Positions 1 through 5,108 of a DNA stretch of 5,108 bases are shown here, piece by piece. The notes beneath the pieces are model-generated. The model had not been told where the DNA came from. It ran no database searches and saw only the letters and a list, made by a program, of their open reading frames with translations. Location of the stretch: NCBI GenBank assembly GCA_031256115.1, contig JAIRRF010000014.1, positions 1 through 5,108 on the forward strand, written 5' to 3'. Made by a program: the position numbers and the translations under genes. Source of the DNA: Treponema sp. Its GTDB lineage: Bacteria > Spirochaetota > Spirochaetia > Treponematales > Breznakiellaceae. How positions within the stretch are numbered: position 1 is the stretch's first letter; each line of letters starts with the position of its first letter.

Positions 1-251
1 GGTGCCTGGGAGAACGCCTTGCCCGGGGCCGGATGTTCGCCGTTCATTTTGAAAAAGCCCTGGAAGAATTTAAAGGGATCTACCAATTTGTTAACCAGCA
101 CTATGCCGCCTCGCTTCCCAACTACTATACTTTGATAAACAGGGAACAGGATCTGGGAGACGAAGGGCTAAAACAGGCTAAAATGACCTACAGGCCCTGC
201 GGCTTTGTCAGGAAATTTACGGGCCGGTTGGATTATGCCAATATGGCTTAA
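1..251 (+). CDS. DUF2156 (LPG synthase C-terminal-like) protein, 3' end only
   Basis: This is the last 83 codons of a gene that begins outside the window. The frame is open to the left edge, and the family-like sequence already starts before the ATG at 33 (a GERL motif encoded near position 9), so that ATG is internal and not the start. The tail contains INREQDLGDEGL, then QAKMTYRPCGFVRKFTG. From memory this matches the C-terminal end of DUF2156 proteins, where an 'N-x-EQDLG-x-x-GL-x-x-AK-x-(S/T)Y-x-P' pattern closes a GNAT-like acyl/aminoacyl-transferase fold. Relatives include the C-terminal catalytic domain of phosphatidylglycerol lysyltransferase (MprF), but many stand-alone DUF2156 proteins have no known substrate. 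The visible part has no membrane segment. No clear terminator hairpin follows the TAA. The family call is fairly secure; the substrate is unknown. Confidence 0.75.
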   Translation, partial: CLGERLARGRMFAVHFEKALEEFKGIYQFVNQHYAASLPNYYTLINREQDLGDEGLKQAKMTYRPCGFVRKFTGRLDYANMA

Positions 252-263
252 CTTTTCTATAAT
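235..263 (+). promoter_or_regulatory. Candidate sigma-70-type promoter for the grpE-dnaK-dnaJ operon
   Basis: A perfect TATAAT (258-263) lies 17 bases downstream of ATGCCA (235-240), which matches the -35 consensus TTGACA at four of six positions. The -35 box lies inside the last codons of the upstream DUF2156 gene and the -10 box just past its stop. Transcription would begin near 270, giving a leader of roughly 75 bases before the grpE start. It is the best-formed pair in this gap, but AT-rich DNA produces such matches by chance. No CIRCE operator (TTAGCACTC-N9-GAGTGCTAA) is present near it. Confidence 0.4.
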
Positions 264-343
264 ATTTATGCAACTTGACCATTACCCCCAAAATGAGTAC
301 TTTTTATATATAGATAATTAAACCTCTGGAAAAAAGTGTTATT

Positions 344-1012
344 TTGAAAAAAAAGAATAATTTAAACGAAGATATGAATGAATCCTCAAATAATGTAACA
401 GATACTATAACGATGGAGGATACTGTCCGGGCTGCTGAAACTAATGAAGGACAGGAAATTACCGGAGGTTCCGGCAATGGAGAGGCAGAAAAAGCGGAAA
501 AACCCCTGACCCAGGGGGAAATAATAGCGGATTTGGAAGCAAAACTGGCAGAAGCCCATGATAATTATCTGCGAAAGGCGGCGGATTTTGAAAATTACCG
601 TAAACGGATGAACCAGGAAAAGATTACCGCCGTCGAATATGCAAACCAAAGCCTGCTCCTGGATTTAGTTTCCGTAATTGATGATTTTGAAAGGGCCATT
701 AAATCCGCCGGAACCCAGCGGGAAGCGGCAGGAAGCGATACTGAACAAATCGCTTCAAGTTACAGCAGCCTCTACGAGGGGATAAGCATGATCGAAAAAA
801 GTCTTGTCTCCCAGTTGGAAAACAAGTGGGGGCTTAAACGATTTGATAGTGCCGGGGAAGCCTTCGATCCAAACCGGCATGAAGCGATTATGATGGAAAA
901 ATCCGCCGAGCTGGAAGAACCTGTGGTGGCGGAAGAATTTATTAAGGGATATACCCTAAAAGAAAGGGTAATACGGCCTGCAAAAGTAAAGGTCGTGATG
1001 CCTGAAAAATAG
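344..1012 (+). CDS. grpE: GrpE, nucleotide exchange factor for DnaK
   Basis: GrpE is a cytoplasmic homodimer that opens the DnaK nucleotide cleft, releasing ADP so that ATP can bind and substrate can leave. With the TTG start the protein has 222 residues, slightly longer than E. coli GrpE. Residues 1-55 are polar, low in complexity and probably disordered. Residues 56-105 form the long helix typical of the dimer (NYLRKAADFENYRKR at 74-88), and 106-163 continue the helical part (LLDLVSVIDDFERAI). The C-terminal beta domain carries the family signature: FDPNRHEAIM at 174-183, then GYTLKERVIRPAKVKVV at 202-218. The start is uncertain. TTG at 344 has a GGA 13 bases upstream, which is long spacing. 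The alternative ATG at 374 has no better ribosome binding site and would trim ten residues from the variable tail. It is the first gene of the operon, 18 bases ahead of dnaK. Its identity is secure. Confidence 0.96.
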   Translation: MKKKNNLNEDMNESSNNVTDTITMEDTVRAAETNEGQEITGGSGNGEAEKAEKPLTQGEIIADLEAKLAEAHDNYLRKAADFENYRKRMNQEKITAVEYANQSLLLDLVSVIDDFERAIKSAGTQREAAGSDTEQIASSYSSLYEGISMIEKSLVSQLENKWGLKRFDSAGEAFDPNRHEAIMMEKSAELEEPVVAEEFIKGYTLKERVIRPAKVKVVMPEK

Positions 1013-1017
1013 AAGCT

Positions 1018-1023
1018 AAGGAG
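1018..1023 (+). promoter_or_regulatory. Ribosome binding site that fixes the dnaK start at 1031
   Basis: AAGGAG lies seven bases before the ATG at 1031, which is ideal Shine-Dalgarno spacing. An in-frame TTG at 1025 would add two residues, but it sits only one base beyond the AAGGAG. The family's normal N-terminus, [10 protein letters not shown], also begins at 1031. Confidence 0.85.
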
Positions 1024-1030
1024 TTTGATC

Positions 1031-2962
1031 ATGGGAAAAATAATCGGCATAGATCTGGGAACAACCAATTCCTGCGTGGCGGTACTGGAAGGCGGTGAGC
1101 CGGTGGTTATCCAGAATTCTGAAGGGGGCCGTACTACACCGTCCATTGTGGGTTTTACCAGCAAGGGTGAACGGATTATTGGCGCTCCTGCCAAAAATCA
1201 AATGATCACCAACCCGGAAAACACAGTTTACTCGATTAAACGTTTTATGGGCCGCCGTTATTCGGAAGTAAGCAACGAAATGAAGCTGGTTCCCTACAAC
1301 GTCAGCGAACAGGGGGACGATGTACGGGTAGACATTGACGGAAAGAAGTATTCTCCACAGGAGATTTCCGCCTTCGTTCTACAGAAGATGAAAAAAACCG
1401 CCGAGGACTACCTGGGCGAAACCGTAAGCGAAGCGGTGATCACCGTCCCGGCCTATTTTAACGATGCCCAGCGGCAGGCCACCAAGGATGCGGGAAAAAT
1501 TGCCGGCCTGGATGTAAAGCGGATCATCAACGAGCCAACTGCTGCGTCCCTGGCTTTTGGTTTTAACAAGGAAATGAAACAAGACCGTTTGATTGCCGTA
1601 TATGATTTGGGGGGAGGAACCTTTGACGTATCGATTCTGGAACTTGGCGAAGGTGTTTTTGAAGTTAAAGCCACCAACGGCGATACCCACCTGGGCGGCG
1701 ATGATTTTGACCGGCGAGTCCAGGAATGGCTGATTGCGGAATTCAAAAAAGATACGGGGATAGACCTTGCCCAGGATCGCATGGCCCTTCAGCGTCTTAG
1801 GGAAGCGGCGGAAAAGGCCAAAATTGAACTTTCCGCCATGCAATCCACGGAAATAAACCTGCCCTTTATTACCGCAGACCAAAGCGGGCCCAAACATCTT
1901 CAGAAAAACCTTACCAGGGCTAAATTTGAACAAATGGTAGAGGACCTGTTGGAGCGCTCCAAAGAACCCTGTAAAAAGGCTTTGGCCGACGCGGGACTTA
2001 ACGTTGACGACATCCATGAAATAATTCTAATCGGAGGTTCTACCAGGATTCCCGCGGTTCAACAGATCGTCAAGGATCTCTTCAAAAAAGAACCAAACAA
2101 GGGAGTTAACCCGGACGAAGCAGTTGCCATCGGAGCGGCGATCCAGGGAAGTATTCTGTCCGGGGATGTAAAAGACGTTCTTCTTCTGGACGTTACTCCC
2201 CTTTCTCTGGGTATTGAAACCCTGGGAGGTGTTATGACCCGGCTGATCCCGCGGAATACCACCATACCTACCAGAAAGAGCCAGATTTTTTCAACCGCCG
2301 CAGACGGCCAGACCGCCGTTTCCATTCAGGTACTTCAGGGTGAACGGGAAATGGCAAACCAGAACCGTGTTCTGGGCCGTTTTGATTTGGTGGGCATTCC
2401 ACCTGCACCCAGGGGCGTTCCGCAGATCGAAGTAACTTTTGATATAGATGCCAACGGCATTGTTCATGTAAGCGCCAAAGATCTGGGTACAGGAAAAGAA
2501 CAAAAGATTCGCATAGAAAGTTCGTCGGGCCTTTCCGACTCTGACATTGAGCGCATGGTAAAAGAAGCGGAACTCCATGCCGAAGAAGACAAAAAAGAAC
2601 GGGAAAGGGCGGAAGTCCGGAACGATGCGGACTCCATGATTTATAGTACGGAAAAAAATATTAAGGATCTGGGGGATAAAGTAAGTCCCGAGGACAAATC
2701 CAAAACAGAAGAGGCTATTACCGAACTAAAAAAAGCCCTGGAAAGCGGGGACGTCCAGGTAATTAAAGACAAGACCGAGGTGCTTAAGCAGGCATCCTAT
2801 AAGATTGCTGAAGAAATTTATAAGCAGCAGGCAGCCCAGGGACAAGGCGCCGATATGGGCGGAGGCCCCAATATGGGTGGAAACGGCGAAGATATGGGCA
2901 GTGGAGGTCCGGAAACCAAAAGCGCTGAAGATGCCGACTACGAAGTTGTGGACGATAAATAG
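1031..2962 (+). CDS. dnaK: DnaK, Hsp70 molecular chaperone
   Basis: DnaK is the cytoplasmic Hsp70. It binds short hydrophobic stretches of unfolded proteins and cycles between ATP (open) and ADP (closed) states under DnaJ and GrpE control. The protein has 643 residues, normal for the family. The nucleotide-binding domain spans about 1-380: phosphate-1 loop [10 protein letters not shown] (6-15), catalytic-lysine region [10 protein letters not shown] (67-76, K70), [13 protein letters not shown] (139-151), phosphate-2 [10 protein letters not shown] (192-201) and the adenosine loop LIGGSTRIP (333-341). The interdomain linker [11 protein letters not shown] (382-392) is intact. The beta-sandwich substrate domain (about 393-500) and helical lid (about 501-605) follow. 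The C-terminal tail is Gly/Met/Asp-rich and ends DYEVVDDK. The segment near 78-105 is the insert found in Gram-negative-type DnaK. It lies between grpE and dnaJ, eight bases from the latter. I see no damage or missing key residue. Confidence 0.99.
   Translation: MGKIIGIDLGTTNSCVAVLEGGEPVVIQNSEGGRTTPSIVGFTSKGERIIGAPAKNQMITNPENTVYSIKRFMGRRYSEVSNEMKLVPYNVSEQGDDVRVDIDGKKYSPQEISAFVLQKMKKTAEDYLGETVSEAVITVPAYFNDAQRQATKDAGKIAGLDVKRIINEPTAASLAFGFNKEMKQDRLIAVYDLGGGTFDVSILELGEGVFEVKATNGDTHLGGDDFDRRVQEWLIAEFKKDTGIDLAQDRMALQRLREAAEKAKIELSAMQSTEINLPFITADQSGPKHLQKNLTRAKFEQMVEDLLERSKEPCKKALADAGLNVDDIHEIILIGGSTRIPAVQQIVKDLFKKEPNKGVNPDEAVAIGAAIQGSILSGDVKDVLLLDVTPLSLGIETLGGVMTRLIPRNTTIPTRKSQIFSTAADGQTAVSIQVLQGEREMANQNRVLGRFDLVGIPPAPRGVPQIEVTFDIDANGIVHVSAKDLGTGKEQKIRIESSSGLSDSDIERMVKEAELHAEEDKKERERAEVRNDADSMIYSTEKNIKDLGDKVSPEDKSKTEEAITELKKALESGDVQVIKDKTEVLKQASYKIAEEIYKQQAAQGQGADMGGGPNMGGNGEDMGSGGPETKSAEDADYEVVDDK
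2852..2905 (+). repeat. Three imperfect 15-base repeats encoding the Gly/Met tail of DnaK
   Basis: A unit resembling GATATGGGCGGAGGC starts at 2852, 2870 and 2891, separated by 18 and 21 bases and all in the dnaK frame. It encodes three copies of (D/N)-M-G-(G/S) within the disordered tail at residues 608-626. Flexible Gly/Met-rich tails are common in bacterial DnaK proteins, and such repeats can change in copy number by slippage. This is a coding repeat and not a mobile or regulatory element. Confidence 0.6.
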
Positions 2963-2970
2963 AGCAAAGA

Positions 2971-4086
2971 ATGGCAAAGCGTGATTACTACGAAGTACTG
3001 GATGTACAAAAAAATGCCTCCAAAGATGATATAAAAAAGGCTTATCGTAAGCTTGCCGTTCAATATCATCCCGACAAAAATCCGGGGAATAAAGAGGCTG
3101 AAGAAAAGTTTAAGGAAGCTACCGAAGCCTACGAAATCCTGGGGGATGATCAGAAAAAAGCCGCCTACGACCAATTTGGCTTTGCCGGAGTAGAAGGTAT
3201 GGCCGGACAGGGGGACTTTTCCCAGACATTCCGGGGTTTTGAGGACATCTTTGGAGACTTTTCGGGTATTTTTGATACCTTCTTTGGCGGCGGCGGACGC
3301 CGGCGTTCTTCTTCCGGTGGCGTCCGCCAGGGGGCAAATCTCCGTTATGATATCGAAATACCTTTTAAAGATGCTGTTTTCGGTACCAAGGTGGAAATTC
3401 AATATACCAAAAATGATTCATGCTCTGCCTGTAATGGAAGCGGCGCCGCAGATGGATCCGGTAAAAAAATTTGTCCGGTATGTCAAGGTTCCGGTCAGGT
3501 AAGGCACAGTCAGGGTTTCTTTTCTGTAGCATCTACCTGTCATAATTGCCGTGGCGAAGGATATATAATCGAACAGCCATGCCGGGATTGCGGCGGCGGC
3601 GGAACTCAACGTAAACGCCTGAAAGTTATGGTTACCGTCCCTGCGGGAGTGGAAAACGGCAAAAGGGTAGTGATTCAGCGCCATGGAGATGCAGGCCCGG
3701 GAGGAGGCCCTCCGGGGGACCTCTATGTCTATATAAGGATTAAACCCCACGAATTCTTTGAACGGCAGGATCTGGATCTGTACTGTGCCGTTCCCATTTC
3801 CATTACCCAGGCAACCCTGGGATCGGAAATTCACGTAAGCACCCTGGACGGAAAAAAGCTGAAAGTAAAGATTCCGGCAGGAACCCCAAACGGGAAACTC
3901 CTGCGCATCAGGGATGAAGGAGTCCCCTCCGGCGGAAGGAGAGGTTCATTTTGGATAAAACTAATGGTTCAAATACCGGAAAAACTCTCAAGACGAGGCC
4001 GGGAACTACTGGAAGAATATTCCAGAATAGAGGGTGAAAACGAAGTTCCCAAACCCATACCTCTTTCGAAAATAGCGGATCAATAG
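2971..4086 (+). CDS. dnaJ: DnaJ, Hsp40 co-chaperone (class A)
   Basis: DnaJ binds unfolded substrate, hands it to DnaK and stimulates DnaK ATP hydrolysis. The protein has 371 residues, close to E. coli DnaJ. The J domain occupies about 4-70, with the essential HPD at 33-35 inside QYHPDKNPGN. A Gly/Phe-rich linker (about 76-120) contains the EDIFGDF stretch at 91-97, like the DIF motifs of E. coli DnaJ. The cysteine-rich domain keeps all four CxxCxGxG modules, at 151-158, 168-175, 190-197 and 204-211, enough to bind two zinc ions. C-terminal substrate-binding and dimerisation domains follow (about 212-345). The ATG at 2971 starts the conserved MAKRDYYEVL. The only Shine-Dalgarno-like sequence is a weak AGAG (2961-2964) overlapping the dnaK stop, so translation is probably coupled to dnaK. 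It is the last gene of the operon, and its TAG stop abuts the uppP stop on the other strand. Confidence 0.98.
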   Translation: MAKRDYYEVLDVQKNASKDDIKKAYRKLAVQYHPDKNPGNKEAEEKFKEATEAYEILGDDQKKAAYDQFGFAGVEGMAGQGDFSQTFRGFEDIFGDFSGIFDTFFGGGGRRRSSSGGVRQGANLRYDIEIPFKDAVFGTKVEIQYTKNDSCSACNGSGAADGSGKKICPVCQGSGQVRHSQGFFSVASTCHNCRGEGYIIEQPCRDCGGGGTQRKRLKVMVTVPAGVENGKRVVIQRHGDAGPGGGPPGDLYVYIRIKPHEFFERQDLDLYCAVPISITQATLGSEIHVSTLDGKKLKVKIPAGTPNGKLLRIRDEGVPSGGRRGSFWIKLMVQIPEKLSRRGRELLEEYSRIEGENEVPKPIPLSKIADQ

Positions 4087-4920
4087 CTAAAAAACTACAT
4101 TAAAAACATGCTGGTCCAGCAAAACCAGAAGGCCTAAAAGGGCAGTGTAAATTCCAAATCCTGTTAATGACCATTTCCGGACTATGGCTAGCATCAGGGT
4201 AACTGCGGCAAAACCTGTCAGAGCTGCTGTAAAAGTCCCCGCAATCAGGCTGACGGGATTAATGGTCATTAATAGTCCTGTAGAAGCAGTCGGGTTTACG
4301 CTTTGATAATGAAAAGATTTATATAATTCCCGTATTTGCAGTAATAGAGCGCCCAGAATTGCCGGGACAGCCAAAAGGAAGGAAAACCGGGCGGCTAAAT
4401 CCCGTTCAAGTTTCCTGGACAATACCCCGGACAAGGTAAGGCCGGAACGGGACACCCCCGGTACAATTGCAATACCCTGAAGCAGTCCAATAAGTATTGC
4501 ATCAAGCCAGTCCATTTCCGCATCGTTCCTTAATCTGCCTGGCCTTCTGGAAAGGTATTCAGAAACAAAGAGGGCCAAGGAAGTAAACAAAAAGGCCTGT
4601 CCAAGCCATTGACCGGAAACAAATAGTTCTTCCACCCTGTCTTTGAAAAGGAAAGCTATTGCCGCTGTAAAAGCCGTAGCAATAATAAGAAGCATTGTCA
4701 TCCTTTGAAAAGGCCGACGGAGTAAATTCCATAAATCCTTACGAAGAGCAATAAATACTGCCAATAAGGTTCCGCAATGGAGCAAAGTATTAAAGAAAAG
4801 TGTAGGAACGGAAAAACCTATAATCTTTTGGACCAAAACAAGATGACCAGAACTGCTTATAGGAAGAAATTCCGTAAGCCCCTGAACAAAGCCTAATATA
4901 ACAGCTTCAAAAATATCCAT
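4087..4920 (-). CDS. uppP: Undecaprenyl-diphosphatase UppP (BacA)
   Basis: UppP is an inner-membrane enzyme that removes a phosphate from undecaprenyl diphosphate. This regenerates the lipid carrier used for peptidoglycan and other envelope polymers, and overproduction is known to give bacitracin resistance. The protein has 277 residues, near the usual length. Both family motifs are visible: the (E/Q)xxxE region QGLTEFLPISSSGHL at 13-27, with E17, S22-S24 and H26, and PGVSRSGLT at 154-162 with the catalytic arginine R158. The first position of the QGLTE motif is Q rather than the E of E. coli, an accepted variant. Several hydrophobic segments (about 45-59, 76-92, 105-120, 140-153, 178-196, 220-247 and 253-270) fit a multi-pass protein. 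The ATG at 4920 starts the typical N-terminus but lacks a clear Shine-Dalgarno sequence. An upstream gene ends 6 bases before it, so coupled translation is likely. Confidence 0.97.
   Translation of the reverse strand: MDIFEAVILGFVQGLTEFLPISSSGHLVLVQKIIGFSVPTLFFNTLLHCGTLLAVFIALRKDLWNLLRRPFQRMTMLLIIATAFTAAIAFLFKDRVEELFVSGQWLGQAFLFTSLALFVSEYLSRRPGRLRNDAEMDWLDAILIGLLQGIAIVPGVSRSGLTLSGVLSRKLERDLAARFSFLLAVPAILGALLLQIRELYKSFHYQSVNPTASTGLLMTINPVSLIAGTFTAALTGFAAVTLMLAIVRKWSLTGFGIYTALLGLLVLLDQHVFNVVF
4102..4121 (-). terminator. Weak terminator-like hairpin inside the 3' end of uppP
   Basis: On the minus strand, TGCTG-GAC-CAGCA (4121 to 4109) forms a five-base-pair stem with a three-base loop. Two bases later comes TTTTT (4106-4102), and a further run of six T lies just before the uppP stop. 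The shape is that of an intrinsic terminator overlapping the last codons (L-D-Q-H-V-F). The stem is short, so it may be weak or fortuitous. The codon choices for L, Q, V and F would also give this by chance fairly easily. Confidence 0.3.
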
Positions 4921-4926
4921 ACTATA

Positions 4927-5108
4927 CTATCTGATAATTACCCATTTTCCGTCAATTTTGGCAAAGTATAATTCCATCTCCCATTGACTATTTCCCCTCG
5001 AATTAATTATGAGCGCCGGTCTTAATTCTCTAATAGGACCTTGGACCAATCTGACCACCCTGTCATCCGCAAAAGAAGAAAAACTAAATCGACCGTAATT
5101 ATATACAC
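4927..5108 (-). CDS. Unrecognised protein, C-terminal 59 residues only
   Basis: A minus-strand frame is open from the right edge (first whole codon at 5106-5104) to a TAG at 4929-4927. The visible 59 residues begin VYNYGRFSFSSF and end in ELYFAKIDGKWVIIR. I do not recognise the family. The ending, alternating hydrophobic residues followed by D-G-K-W-x-I, is the sort of final beta strand seen in NTF2-like and similar small alpha+beta domains, but this is only a resemblance. No membrane segment or cysteine is visible. The frame is believable as coding because it stays open to the edge, ends six bases before uppP, and is in the same orientation, suggesting an operon. The other two minus-strand frames contain stops in this stretch. 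Confidence 0.6.
   Translation of the reverse strand, partial: VYNYGRFSFSSFADDRVVRLVQGPIRELRPALIINSRGNSQWEMELYFAKIDGKWVIIR

Noticed and set aside
275..303. A second promoter candidate: TTGACC (275-280), 17 bases, then TACTTT (298-303)
   Set aside because: The -35 is good (five of six), but the -10 matches only three of six. The better TATATA nearby (305-310) would need a 24-base spacer. It is less convincing than the TATAAT pair at 235-263, though not excluded.
772..1194. A 140-codon minus-strand frame spanning the grpE-dnaK junction
   Set aside because: It is antisense to two certain genes across their boundary. Its translation is low in complexity (Ser/Pro-rich) and shows no family features.
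1379..2017. A 212-codon open frame on the minus strand, antisense to dnaK
   Set aside because: Long antisense frames opposite dnaK are a well-known by-product of its codon bias. This one has no ribosome binding site or recognisable domain, and the dnaK frame on the other strand is certain.
3239..3502. An 87-codon + strand frame inside dnaJ
   Set aside because: It is an out-of-frame shadow over the Gly/Phe and first zinc modules of an intact dnaJ, with no initiation signal or recognisable product.
3420..3605. Cysteine-rich block with repeated CxxCxGxG
   Set aside because: It looks like a repeat array at first sight, but it is the normal four-module zinc domain of DnaJ.
4258..4273. ATTAATGGTCATTAAT, a 16-base perfect inverted repeat inside uppP
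   Set aside because: It is AT-rich, has only two to four bases for a loop and no T run after it, and lies within conserved coding sequence. It looks like chance rather than an operator or terminator.

Overview
The window is ordinary bacterial chromosome. It carries a grpE-dnaK-dnaJ chaperone operon on the + strand, which meets a two-gene minus-strand unit containing uppP (bacA) tail to tail. The DnaK is of the Gram-negative type, with the extra segment near residues 78-105. The order is grpE-dnaK-dnaJ with no hrcA immediately upstream, and DnaK and DnaJ resemble spirochaete versions. A Treponema-like spirochaete of moderate GC content is my best guess. This rests on remembered protein resemblance, not on a search, and the family of organisms is not proven by this sequence.

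Layout: positions 1-251 hold the 3' end of a DUF2156 (phosphatidylglycerol lysyltransferase C-terminal-like) gene that enters from the left edge. An AT-rich gap of 92 bases (252-343) follows, with a promoter candidate whose -10 box is a perfect TATAAT. Then come grpE (344-1012, probable TTG start), dnaK (1031-2962, good Shine-Dalgarno sequence) and dnaJ (2971-4086), with 18 and 8 bases between them. On the other strand, uppP occupies 4920 down to 4087, and its stop codon directly abuts the dnaJ stop. Upstream of uppP, 6 bases away, is the 3' end of an unrecognised gene that runs off the right edge (5108 down to 4927).

The three chaperone genes work as one machine. DnaK binds exposed hydrophobic peptide in an ATP-controlled cycle, DnaJ delivers substrate and stimulates ATP hydrolysis, and GrpE exchanges the nucleotide. 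All three look intact, with their signature residues in place. UppP is functionally separate: it recycles the undecaprenyl carrier lipid for cell-wall synthesis. No RNA gene, mobile element, CRISPR array or phage signature was seen. I did not find a convincing undescribed system. The points worth a second look are regulatory or architectural: the apparent lack of a CIRCE operator, the zero-gap convergent junction, and a terminator-like hairpin inside the end of uppP.
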